From Verticillium longisporum (Eukaryota > Ascomycota > Sordariomycetes > Glomerellales > Plectosphaerellaceae), in contig JAETXT010000004.1 of the NCBI GenBank assembly GCA_019188255.1, positions 5,642,001 to 5,706,000 on the forward strand: a stretch of 64,000 nt of DNA, read 5' to 3'. Below, one piece after another: positions 53,961-64,000 of this stretch. The position numbers and the translations under genes are program-made. Each line of letters starts with the position of its first letter. The stretch's first letter is position 1. Below the pieces are notes generated by a model, which saw only the letters and a list, made by a program, of their open reading frames with translations, was not told where the DNA came from and did no database searches.

Positions 53961-54520
53961 ATCGAGGAGTTGCTCCCAGCTTGGAAAAGGGTATTTCTGT
54001 CGATGGGGCTCATAAGCTCAAGATGGCCGCGCTGCATGTGGACGCACCATTTATACACCGAGAAGAGAGGCCGCCTCAGCCTTATGATGCAATGCTCGGC
54101 ACCATGTTGTAACTTGTGCCCAGATCCGAATGCTGTGCCGTTGATCCAGGCTCCGGGCTCACGATTGGCAGTTAATCGAGAGGAATCTTGGCTTTCAGGC
54201 GAAGCCTTCCATCCGTTGATATCATGGCGCGGCCTGGAGCAAGGGTCCATCGCAGGGCTGTCGTTAATTGGTTGAGATGAGATCGACGCGACCATAAGCA
54301 GCATGTATTGAATCGAATTGCGTGCCATCAATCGAAGCCTAGACCCGGGGGTCCAGGCCGTGAATGGTGCTGTGCCGCAGCTCGTTGATGTGGCCGTCTG
54401 GCGATCCTTTCGGCTGCACAAGTGCAGTCGCCTCATGCGTGACTTGTCATCTGTGCGATAGACTGAGGGCAGGTCAGCCGCATGCTGACCTGCCGCATAA
54501 CCTAGGTATCGCGAGGACGC
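53961..54520. other. intergenic, no gene seen
   Basis: Promoter of the membrane-protein gene and 3' flank of the Zn2Cys6 gene. No conserved ORF. Confidence 0.5.
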
Positions 54521-56873
54521 TCAGCTTGGGTTGCCCGTTGGGTTGCTCTCACTGCTCGGGCCGAAGAAATGGAGAAGATCTGTGGTCATGACATCAAAGT
54601 CGAATTCGTGCATGTCCTGTTCCCCGGATAGCGTCGGATTGCCGCCAGTGGCGTGGCTTTGATCCCAGAGATCAGTCAAGTGGATGTGTTGGTCGGTGGA
54701 ATTGGCGGCGTGAGCATGGGGCAAACAAGGGAATTGGGAAGTCAGATTTCCTGCCATCCCCGGCGTTGAGGCAGCCGAGCTGTTCTGGTGCGCGATGGCC
54801 TTCTCAACAGCTTTCAATATCTGCTGAAGGGAGTCCTGCGCCAGAGTCGCAGGTGCATCCTGGACCATGAGGCCGAGGCAATCGAGGGCGCTCTGCACAT
54901 ACTCGAGGTGGTGAGGATGCTTTGACGGGGACCACAGACTGTCATGCAATAGCACAGCGCAGTTGCACTCCAGGAAGTAGGCGGTGTACCTCATGGCCTT
55001 TCACTCATGGTCAGCCATCCACTGCAATACGAAAGAACCTCACTAGCGAACCTCACCCTGCAGACGTGCCCTTCGGCAGAGTTGCGGATCACGTTTCCAA
55101 TGTAGACGGTCGAATCTTGTGCTGCGTCAACGGCATGTCTGCACGCCTGTCGCAACCACATGCCTTCGGCCTGGCGCTTAGTGGCACTCATTGCGGCGCT
55201 GGCGACAAGAAACGGCCGAAACGTGTGCAAGATTGCGTGGTAATAGACTACGTCTTTACTTAGCATCTACTTGTGTTTTCAACTCGGGTGGGTAGCTCAG
55301 GCTGTTGGATGAAATGAACGTACGGGAATGAATCTGAAGCAGCTCAGGCTTTCTCAAGGTTCGTGACCCATATGGACTGTTTGACGGTCCTATGCTGAGC
55401 CGATCCGCAAACTGCTTCAGCTCACCATGGATCCTTTCCGCTACGCGGTAGAGCTGATGGAGCGATTCGCATCGCCGCCCATAGATATGCTCGGTTCCAT
55501 TCTCGATAATGTGCGCTAGCTGACACAACGCAACGATGACTGGCTGGTGCTCAGGAAACGGGCACGATATGTCTGCAATGCTCATTGCCGTTTTCCTCCC
55601 AAGCGTAAGCGCCGTCCAGCTGCGGTGACCATGGCTTTAGCAATGATCTGTCACCCAGTGGTTAGATGAGGTTCTTCGCTTACGTTTCATGAAAATACAG
55701 ACACCAAATGGTGGCTATGCGCTCCTGAACGCTCTCAGCCCTCATCGACGGTGCAGTGATGTGTCGATGCAGACCCATGGAAAAAGCATTTCGGCATGCC
55801 GTTCCGAGGTGGATGTAGGCCGAATTTGGCCGAGCCATGTTGGTCTGATATCCGGAGAGCAGGACCGAGAACTGTATCATGGAAAGAGTGACAGCTTCGT
55901 CAAAGAACACGGCCTCACGCTTGGCCAGCGCGTAGAGATACTCGGCCTGTTCCGTGTGCGGCGAGCTGAGAGCACCCAGTGCCAGAACCGCCAAGGCAAT
56001 CGCCGTTTTCTGGGGTGGGAAGTCAGGTTTGGGGTCAATGCCATGCAATTGCCGAGAAATCCCGTTGATCTCGGCACTTGTCAAGAAAGGGTAGATATGG
56101 AGATGGGAAGTCTTGAAGGTGTCCAGAAAATGGTCCAATTGATCCAATGGGATGTGCCGCGTCAGGTCGGAGAACGAGGGCAAAGAGGCATTTGGTTTCA
56201 CGCGTTGAGGTGCTCCAAAGAATATCGACCGTTGCATGAACAAGTCGAGCCCTGGACCTCCTTCCTCGACATCGCCGCCCCGGCGAAGACTACGAGCAGT
56301 CTTAAACAAGATTCCCCTGTGAAGCTGCTGCAAGAAGGCGAAATTGGAGGATGGCCCATAGAACAGCTGAGAGCTATCAGTAGACTGTGGCGCATCATTG
56401 GTCGCGACAATGCTGGCGTAAGGATAAAGATCGTGGTCGCCAGATGCTTGGCCGTCTTCTGTAAGCCTAGCGTGATCATTGTCTTGATATCGCTCGGAAG
56501 ACAGCTGACGAGCTGTTTCTTCTGACCGAGAAGATGGTGTCGGATGTCTTTCCGACGCCGTGGTACCGAGGTCCGCAGTTGCTGCTGTCGCCAGGTTCGA
56601 CTCAGTCTGCCTCCGCGCCCTCGACCGTCTGATCCGGGTTCTATCTCTGTAGGTGCATTGGGACGGATTCTTCTGGCAGCCGATCTGCGAACATGGCTGT
56701 ACACCATCGCATTTGACCTTACGGCGCCGACAGGGCTCGCAGGCTTTGCCTATTTTTGTGATTCCCTGCTGAGGGTCGTCTTCCTCGTTCTCATGCGTGG
56801 CAGACGACATGACCGCTGGATATGGTTTGCGATTCGGTCTTTCAGTATGGGTTAGTGGATCTGTTGACAGCAT
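54521..56873 (-). CDS. Zn2Cys6 transcription factor with fungal MHR domain, one frame break
   Basis: Exons 56873-55684, 55619-55057 and 54997-54521 (introns 55620-55683 and 54998-55056) give about 742 residues. Zinc cluster C45-C48-C55-C61-C66-C73 with basic loop RRRKVK; the spacing between Cys4 and Cys5 is four residues rather than the usual two (CSQIGC). The middle homology region runs from about 235 (LDHFLDTFKTSHLHIYPFL, LAVLALGALSS, SGYQTNMARPNSAYIHLGTACRNAFSMGLHR, IWCLYFHETWTALTLGR). Near 55268 the frame is off by one base (TQVDA continues as SKDVVYYHAILHT): one A too many. It is divergent from the ABC transporter gene with 444 bp between start codons, so it is a likely regulator of it. 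Confidence 0.9.
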
Positions 56874-57317
56874 TTGTCGGTCATGCTCCGAAGTGTTGCA
56901 CCAAGACTCGGAGTAACAAGGGAATTACGCAGAGAGAGAAAGAGTGATGCGTTGTGAGTTCTGGGGCTCCATAAATCCGAGCTCGGCTGACATGACTCGT
57001 GTTGCCGAGAGTATTGTCTTTATCCAGCTCACTGTACTCCCGTAAACCCGTAAATCCGACTTGTGCCGTGACGACCCACTTCCGGTGGTGGCAGCAAACG
57101 AAATCCTCCTCAAAAAGTGCAACAAAGTACTTCGTCTATGGGAACAGGTCCCGAGATTCGGGATCTTCTCTGAAGAAGATGAATGATCGGATCCACCAAA
57201 CTCTGGCGGATTCTCCAGAAGCCCTCTTAAAGATCCAGGACTTCCTGGTGCATGCTTTCCGAGGAACCATGTTCTTGTACGGATCTCGTTTTAGGTGCGG
57301 CCCACGGACCATCAGCG
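56874..57317. promoter_or_regulatory. divergent promoter of the Zn2Cys6 and PDR transporter genes
   Basis: 444 bp between start codons. A perfect tandem CCCGTAAA pair (57039-57054) is followed by TCCG, and CTTCCGGTGG lies at 57078-57087. CCG/CGG half-sites are what Zn2Cys6 proteins bind, so these are plausible operators; direct evidence is lacking. Confidence 0.45.
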
Positions 57318-60300
57318 ATGTCCAACATGCACGATAATACGTCGAAACGCCTGACTGTCACGTTCCGTGGTGTGGATATAGTGGTCCATGGTCTTGGTGA
57401 GGATTTCAGCTCAACTTGTGCGTCGGTAGTCACCGACTTGATTCCTTTCAAAGATGGCTCAAAATCACAACGAGTTAGTGTCCTGTCCCAAAAGGTATAT
57501 TTCGGGAACCTGACGTGGCCATATAGACCATACTGCATCAAGTCTCGGGCCAGGTCCGGCCAGGGGAGATGGTGAGCTTATTTTGATGCCACTGGTCCGT
57601 ACACTACGCTGATTGTTGTGGAAGCTTCTTGTACTCGGACGACCTGGGTCTGGTTGCACCTCTTTATTAAAAGTCATTTCAAACAGCCGGGAAGAATTCC
57701 ATGCTGTCAACGGTGACGTACGATACGGCGACATTGACGCAAAGCACGCAATGCGCTTCCGCCAGCACATGGTGATGAACACCGAAGGTGTGTTTCATAC
57801 TTTCAGCATCACAAAAAGCTTTGGTGAAAGGTATCACGGAGACTGATCCCCTTATAGATGATCTTCACTTCCCAACTCTGAAGGTAGCAGAAACAATTGA
57901 CTTTGCTGCATCGACAAAAGCAACCAAAGGCAAATTCAAAACCCCTGAAATGGCTACAACGTCGATAGAGAAGGGTTTCGAATCGACCTTGGAGACTCTC
58001 GGCATCGCCCATACAAGTGACACTGTCGTCGGCAATGAATTCATCCGAGGTGTCTCGGGTGGTGAGCGGAAACGAGTATCAATTGCAGAAGTCATGGAAA
58101 CAGGAGTACGTCACTCTTCCCAACCTCATAGCAAGCACAATTTGGCTGACACGATGATAAAGGCCCCTTTGCAATGCTGGGATAACTCGACCAGGGGCCT
58201 CGACGCAAGCAATGCGCTTGACTTTGTCAAGGCTTTGCGCCGCGCCGCCAATGACCAGCAAAAGTCCATTGTGGCCACACTGTATCAAGCCGGAAACAGC
58301 ATCTACGCTCAGTTCGACAAAGTCATCGTCTTAGCCGAGGGCCGTCAAATATACTACGGGTCCACGAGAGATGCAAGAAAATATTTCGAAGACATGGGCT
58401 TCTTGAGCCAACCTGGAGCTAACACCGCCGACTTTCTTACTTCTGTTGTAGTCGAAACAGAAAGGTTGATCCGATCTGGGTTTAAGGATAGCGTACCTCG
58501 CTCCGCTCCCGAATTTGAGACCCGTTATCGAAATTCCGCCATGTATCGCCAAATGATGGAAGACATGGATCTTGTTTCGAAAGACTCATTGAGCGAGGAG
58601 ATCAGGACTCTCAACAGCGTTTACAGTCTTGAAAAGACACGCACAATCGAAGCCCTGTCGAGGCAGTCGAGCCCCTATCACGTCTCTTTCCTGAGACAGG
58701 TCAGGGCTTGCACGAAGCGGTAATGCCCCAAATCTTTCTTAAAAATAATTCGAGGGGCGTCAACTAACGCCTCATAGTCAGTTCCAGATCATATGGGGAG
58801 ACCGCTGGTCCAACTGCCTTCAAATTGCTTCGTCATTCTGTTTCGCCCTTGTCACAGGAAGCTTGTTCTATAAATTGTCAGGCACCAGCGACTCCATCTT
58901 CATGAAGCCCGGCGCCTTGTTCTATCCCATTCTTCTCTTCGCGATGAACAAACTGTCCGAGACGACAGTGTCATTCACAGGTCGGCCTATCATTGCACGC
59001 CACAAGCGACTTGCATTTCATCGGCCTGCTGCTCACGCCGTGGCTTGTGTTATAACCGACATACCGCTTGTCGTCGCCCTGTTCACCCTATTTCATATCA
59101 TCTTTTACTTCATGGTGGGCCTCCAACATGATGCTGGCAAGTTTTTCACGAACTGGCTGATTTACGTATTGGCGACGCTGTGCTTCACTTCACTCTTTAG
59201 GATGATCGGAACTTGTTGCAGGCACTTTGGGTTCGCGTCGCAGATTAGCGGATGGGTTATCATGGCGATGATGGTTTACGGAGGTTGGTTCCCACCTGAC
59301 GAAGTTTGCAGAGATTCGTTTGCGCTAAAAGCACTACTAGGTTATCTCATTCCTGTTGCCAGCATTCACCCGTGGTTCCGCTGGATCTGGTACATCAACC
59401 CTGCGGCATATGCCTTCAACGCCGTTCTGGCTAGCGAAATGGGCACAATGACTTTGGCATGTGTCGAGCCACAATACGTACCGTTTGGGGGTACCTATAA
59501 AGAGAGCGCTTACAGAAGCTGCACCGTGGCGGGTTCTGCCCCTGCTGTGCAACTGATTGATGGCGAGTCCTTCCTCCAGGTGCAGTATCGTGCAATGGTG
59601 TCCGAGATCTGGCGCAACGTTGGGATCCTGGTTGCCTTCTGGATTTTGTTTGCCCTCTCAACCGCATTGGCTTCCGAACTCAATATCCACAGGGATACCG
59701 GTTCCAGTATCTTGTTTCACCGACGCAACCAACGAAGGGAGATGACTCGACTCCAGGACAGCGAAAATGCTGCCGAATGCCAGCCTGCAACTTCCGACTC
59801 TGAAACAGAAAACAAGTCATCGCATCTTGTCCAAACTGTTTTCACATTCAAGGACATTAGTTACTATGTTCGTCACCAAGGCCACGAAAAGCAGCTCCTG
59901 AAAGAGGTGTCGGGATTCGTCAAGCCGGGGCAACTGGTGGCACTCATGGGAAGCTCCGGCGCCGGAAAGACGACACTCATGGATGTGCTCGCGCAGCGTA
60001 AGGATGGGGGCAGGATCGAAGGTAGTATTATGGTCAACGGCAAGCCCCAAGGGATCAGTTTCCAGAGAACGACAGGATACTGTGAGCAGAACGATGTCCA
60101 TGAACCCACCGCCACCGTCTTGGAGTCTTTGCTGTTTTCTGCCAGACTGCGACAAAGCTACGGCACCCAGGACAGCGACAAGGTCCAGCACGTTCACCAC
60201 ATCATGGACCTGCTCGAACTGACGTCCCTGAAGCACGCCATTGTCGGCAGTGAGTTAGAAACCCTTTCTTGAGCGTACACAATCTAACCAGCTACATAGA

Positions 60301-61910
60301 TCCTGGCTCTGGGTTATCTATCGAGCAGAGAAAACGCCTGACACTGGCTACGGAGCTTGTTGCCAAACCTTCACTACTGTTCCTGGATGAGCCGACATCT
60401 GGATTAGACGGACAGTCGGCCTACCAAATCTGTCGCTTTATGCGAAGACTTGCAGCCTCTGGCCAGACCATCATTTGCACGATCCACCAACCCTCCGCCG
60501 CCTTATTTGAGGCATTTGATGTGCTTCTTCTACTCGCAAAGGGGGGAAAGACGACTTATTTTGGTCCCACCGGAAAGAACTCCGACATAGTTCTGGATTA
60601 CTTTTCTAGAAACGGCGCGCCATGTGAATTGGATGCAAACCCCGCTGAGCATATTGTTGATGTTGTACAAGGAAGGTTTGGAACTGAAACCGACTGGTCG
60701 CAGACCTGGCTTGATTCGCAAGAGAGAAAATCAGCCATGCACGAACTGGAGCAACTGAACAGACCGGGTAACCTCCATATCAGTGGCATTCGGACTTCGG
60801 ACGAGGAAAATAATGACGACATCTTGGACTTCGCCGCACCTCTATTCTACCAAGTTCGTCTGGTAACCAAACGCCAAATGGTTGCACTCTGGCGGAATCC
60901 AGACTACGTCTGGAACAAAATTGGTTTGCACGTCAGCAATTCCCTCTTTGGCGGTTTCACATATTGGATGATTGGAGACGGCTTGTTCGATTTGCAGCTT
61001 CGATTGATGGCCGTCTTCAACTTTGTCTTTGTCGCCCCTGGGTGCATTAACCAGCTTCAACCACTGTTCCTCCGCAACAGAGACATCTTCGAGACCCGAG
61101 AAAAGAAGTCCAAAACATATCACTGGTTTGCCTTCATTATGGCGCAACTCATATCGGAGATACCCCTTCTCATCCTATGCGGAACGCTGTACTTTGCTTG
61201 CTGGTATTTCACCGCTGGATTTCCTGTGAAAGCCAGCATTTCTGGCCAGGTATATCTTGAAATGATCCGTGAGTCTAGGAAACCTTCCGGTTGAAGGACA
61301 CTGATAATTAATGTGATCCTTCCAGTTTACGAGTTCTTGTACACTTCAATCGCACAAGCAATTGCAGCTTACAGCCCGAACGAATACTTTGCTGCTCTTG
61401 CAAATCCCCTGATAGTCGGAACCGCTCTGATCAACTTCTGTGGAGTTGTTGTGCCATATGCGCGCATACAAGCTTTCTGGCGCTACTGGCTGTACTACTT
61501 GGATCCCTTCACATATCTCATGGGTGCACTGCTCCAGCCCGTTATCTGGGATGTTGAGGTAGAGTGCAAGGCTTCCGAGCTGACGCACATCGATCTGCCC
61601 CAGAACACGACTTGTGGGGAGTACATGGATGATTTCTTGGCCACCAATGCAGGATATGTTACCGATATCACCAACCAGACCAGCTGTGCATACTGTCCCT
61701 ATAGCACAGGCGCAGACTATCTGCGGACCATGAACATCAACGAGAAATACTACGGATGGAGAGATGTAAGTTCAAAAGGCCGGAAGTTTGATGCATGTGA
61801 CTGACCCTGTTGACCAGGTGGGTATTACGGCCTTATTTTGTATCAGCTCGTACGGTTTGGTGTTCCTCATGATGAAGCTCAGGACGAAGGCAACCAAGAC
61901 TGCCAAGTAA
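57318..61910 (+). CDS. full-size PDR-type ABC transporter (ABCG family)
   Basis: Nine exons: 57318-57473, 57527-57571, 57625-57787, 57858-58105, 58163-58719, 58778-60249, 60300-61268, 61326-61765, 61818-61910; they sum to 1,380 residues in one frame. Order NBD1-TMD1-NBD2-TMD2. NBD1 has the fungal Walker A LGRPGSGCTSLLKV, signature VSGGERKRVSIAE and the degenerate Walker B QCWDNSTRGLD. NBD2 has canonical Walker A GSSGAGKTTLMDVLA, the degenerate signature GLSIEQRKRLTLATE and LLFLDEPTSGLDG. This asymmetry is normal for PDR transporters. The N-terminus is short (MSNMHDNTSKRLTVTFRGV), as in one clade of fungal ABCG proteins. It should sit in the plasma membrane and export drugs or secondary metabolites. 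It is paired with the divergent Zn2Cys6 gene. Confidence 0.94.
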
Positions 61911-62456
61911 CGAGCAAGAGGATGTTCCGGACGAGAAAAAGTTTGATCAGCTCGACGGCGGTGAAGATGAGTTCTACGAGAATCAGATGGACTACTGGTA
62001 CTGGATTGATGACGCTCAGTGCAGCGGACCGCGCCACACAGCGGATCTGCCTAACACCAAATTTACGGCCACGGAATCGGGTCTCTACGTGAATTTGAAA
62101 CGGTGGAGATACTGTTGTTGGACGTGAAGTTACTTTTTGGTGCACGAAGTAATGGGGGTGGTTCACTGTCTACTGAGCTTGCGTGGGAGCCGCCTGATCG
62201 TCTTGTCGACGCGCTACCTCCGAATCTGGTCACACTGACGCTTTACGACTATGCTAAGAGAAACAATTCTGCGGTTGACGCGCACGTCGTCGAGTTACTG
62301 GACACGAAGAGTGGAAAGTTACCCAATCTGGAGGCCATCTATGGCTTTGATAAGAAGGTGCCTGGTAAAGATTGGGAAATCACGTCTCAGGAAGACGACG
62401 AGGATGGCGGTCACGGTGAAGACGATGAGGCCCACGAGGCTGACAGGGACTGATAG
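61911..62456 (+). pseudogene. acidic-tail fragment, possibly from an F-box/LRR-type protein
   Basis: Immediately after the transporter stop a frame reads EQEDVPDEKKFDQLDGGEDEF (given in part: KKFDQLDGGEDEF) and DYWYWIDDAQCSG to a stop near 62126. A second frame runs from 62103 to 62453 with ELAWEPPDRLVDALPPNLVTLTLYDYAKR, KLPNLEAIYGF and a terminal acidic tail. LPPNL.TLTL...LPNLEAI resembles the C-terminal end of fungal F-box/leucine-rich proteins. No start or N-terminal domain is present, so I read it as a remnant; it could also be one small gene with an unrecognised intron near 62100. Confidence 0.45.
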
Positions 62457-62577
62457 CCAACTGAAAGTGAACAGAGCAACGAAATTTCTACAAATCTCAA
62501 CCCATTAAACGCCAGTCCAATATCCCATGTTGCTACTCAACCAATCCTGATTTGTGCCCACGTTATGCTCCGAAGTC

Positions 62578-64000
62578 TTAGTTGAAAGACCGATATGTCT
62601 CCTCCGTCACAAAGCCCACCATGCACTTGAGTGCAATCTTGGCCGCCGCCGTCGCCTGCCTCTGAAGGACCGTCTCCCCGAGCGCCCAGTACCCTTCAGC
62701 AAGCACCTTCAGCGCCTTGATCGTCTCAAACGTCACCACACCCGTCTGCGACTTGAAGACCCACAGCGTCGACTCGTCACCGCCAACCTTACCGTCCATG
62801 TTCCTCAGCGGGTCGATGAACCCAAAGTTGCGCAGCACCTCTAACGCCCACTTGATCGCCTTCTTCCAGGCCTTCCTGGTGCGGTACACCTCCATGAACC
62901 ACATTGAGGGCCAGATCATCATCATGCGAGGAAGCGTCCTGTAGATCTCTGGCTCGAAGAGGCTATCGAGACGTTTGTGAAGGCGTTCGATTTCTCGGAT
63001 CATGGCATCGGACTGGTAGACGCGAGCGCTCATGTTCTTCTTGCGCAAATTCGCCTCCAGCTCGCGCAGTGCGACGATACGCTTCTCGTGCATCTCCTTA
63101 GGGCTCTTGCCTTCGCCGGCGCACATGTCACACGCGCACTTGAAGCCCCAACTCTTGCGGTACTGTGCAAGACGCTGGAGGTAGGCGGCCTTTGGAGGCA
63201 GGTAGATTTGCGTGATCTCGGTGCCGGCAGGAATGTCGACGACGGCAATGGAGATGAGCATGTCTCCAACAAAGGACCGGTTCGAGTTGGGCGAGCACGA
63301 GTGGTTGGAGTAGGCGGAGTAAACCCAGAGGCCTCGGCTCATACCCTGCTTCCACATGTCCCAGTTGGCGTTGGCAGCCTGAGCGGAGACATGTGTTCCG
63401 CTGAAGCAGTTCTTGCGACGAATCGACTCCAGAAGGTAGACGTCGACGACATGCTTGCCGTCGATGACCTCGCTCTCGCGGCCGCTGCGCTTGTACGTTC
63501 CACCGTACAGGCCAAGCACCTTCTCGTGCACAGAAGGGTTGTCGTTGCAGCGTTCGACGAGCTGGGCGTAGGCAGCGGCGGCGTTGTGTTCGGGGTGAAA
63601 CTCGTTGGGCACGCATGTCGACTTTTCCGCGTAGATAATCTCGCCTGCTTTAATGTCGCGTGTAGCGAAGAGGCCGCGACCGTGGTGTGGTGAATCGCGG
63701 ACCTCAGTCTTCGTGATGTAACTCGCCTTGTCAAGGTGGATGTTTTTGGAGGTTACGGACTGAGCGATTGTCGCAAAGTCGTAGTTGCCGTTCTCAGACT
63801 CATCCACGCGCGCTAGACATCGCTTGTACTCCTTCTCAATCTGAGGTGTTGGGGGCTTTATTGCGATGGACGCCTCAAAGTGCTGCTTGCTGACGTCGAA
63901 GAATGTGAGTTCGTAGGCTGCGCGCGCGGCGATGAAGTAGGACTTCCAGTCTGTGGGACCTCCAAGAGAGGGGAGGGCATCGGCCATGGCGCCGTCGTAG
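62578..64000 (-). CDS. SET-domain protein (SMYD/SET-TPR type), may extend past window end
   Basis: Intact frame, 469 residues from the ATG at 63987; the frame stays open to the window edge (YDGA before the Met), so the true start may lie outside. The SET domain is split as usual: EVRDSPHHGRGLFATRDIKAG (landmark HGRGLFATRDI, residues 102-112), the catalytic core NHSCSPNSNRSFVGD (228-242), GTEITQIYLPP, and post-SET cysteines C284-C286-C289 (CACDMC). An N-terminal helical pair resembles a TPR end. The C-terminal 170 residues are helical, with RNFGFIDPLRNMD and ALKVLAEGYWALG. Such fungal proteins are lysine methyltransferase candidates, often with non-histone targets; no target can be named. Confidence 0.92.
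   Translation of the reverse strand, partial: YDGAMADALPSLGGPTDWKSYFIAARAAYELTFFDVSKQHFEASIAIKPPTPQIEKEYKRCLARVDESENGNYDFATIAQSVTSKNIHLDKASYITKTEVRDSPHHGRGLFATRDIKAGEIIYAEKSTCVPNEFHPEHNAAAAYAQLVERCNDNPSVHEKVLGLYGGTYKRSGRESEVIDGKHVVDVYLLESIRRKNCFSGTHVSAQAANANWDMWKQGMSRGLWVYSAYSNHSCSPNSNRSFVGDMLISIAVVDIPAGTEITQIYLPPKAAYLQRLAQYRKSWGFKCACDMCAGEGKSPKEMHEKRIVALRELEANLRKKNMSARVYQSDAMIREIERLHKRLDSLFEPEIYRTLPRMMMIWPSMWFMEVYRTRKAWKKAIKWALEVLRNFGFIDPLRNMDGKVGGDESTLWVFKSQTGVVTFETIKALKVLAEGYWALGETVLQRQATAAAKIALKCMVGFVTEETYRSFN

Overview
The window is nuclear DNA of a filamentous ascomycete (Pezizomycotina, probably Sordariomycetes; the class is my inference). The evidence is short 48-90 nt introns with GT..AG ends and CTRAC-like branch sites, two Zn2Cys6 regulators, a PDR-type ABC transporter, a cutinase-family esterase, a pogo/Fot1-like transposon family, and a very AT-rich, TA-rich island that looks like repeat-induced point mutation (RIP).

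Layout. 1-1100: 3' part of a Gfo/Idh/MocA oxidoreductase. 1267-1554: small BTB-like ORF. 1.9-10.5 kb: gene-poor island with palindromes, a 60-bp repeat, two pogo-like elements of about 1.86 kb (2697-4551 minus, 6619-8478 plus) with TA target duplications inside RIP-like DNA, and a decayed gene relic. 10.9-11.9 kb: cutinase-family esterase (minus). 12.5-23.4 kb: a compact set comprising a YtcJ-type amidohydrolase (minus), an NCS1 permease (minus), a hydantoinase/oxoprolinase-DUF917 fusion (plus) and a Zn2Cys6 factor (minus). Together they look like an uptake-and-hydrolysis cluster for a cyclic amide/ureide nitrogen source. 24-27.7 kb: RibD/DHFR-like reductase, tRNA-Asn, NmrA-like reductase, acyl-CoA-synthetase remnant. 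29.5 kb: cysteine-rich small secreted protein in a gene-poor stretch. 33.5-44.7 kb: aldo-keto reductase, old-yellow-enzyme-like reductase, dihydrodiol-dehydrogenase-like Gfo/Idh protein, relic of a sugar transporter, secreted GMC oxidoreductase and an ACS-family MFS permease. 48-54 kb: DUF7053 protein, tandem chromodomain protein, single-pass membrane protein. 54.5-61.9 kb: a Zn2Cys6 factor divergent from a full-size PDR/ABCG transporter. 62.6-64 kb: SET-domain protein running to the window edge.

A cross-cutting feature is that many otherwise well-conserved genes (Gfo/Idh at 1 kb, cutinase, amidohydrolase, one MFS, one Zn2Cys6 factor, both transposases) are broken by 1-2 nt indels, mostly in short homopolymers. 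Either the assembly carries uncorrected indel errors or these genes are recent pseudogenes. Exon boundaries given below were worked out by hand from splice motifs and frame continuity.
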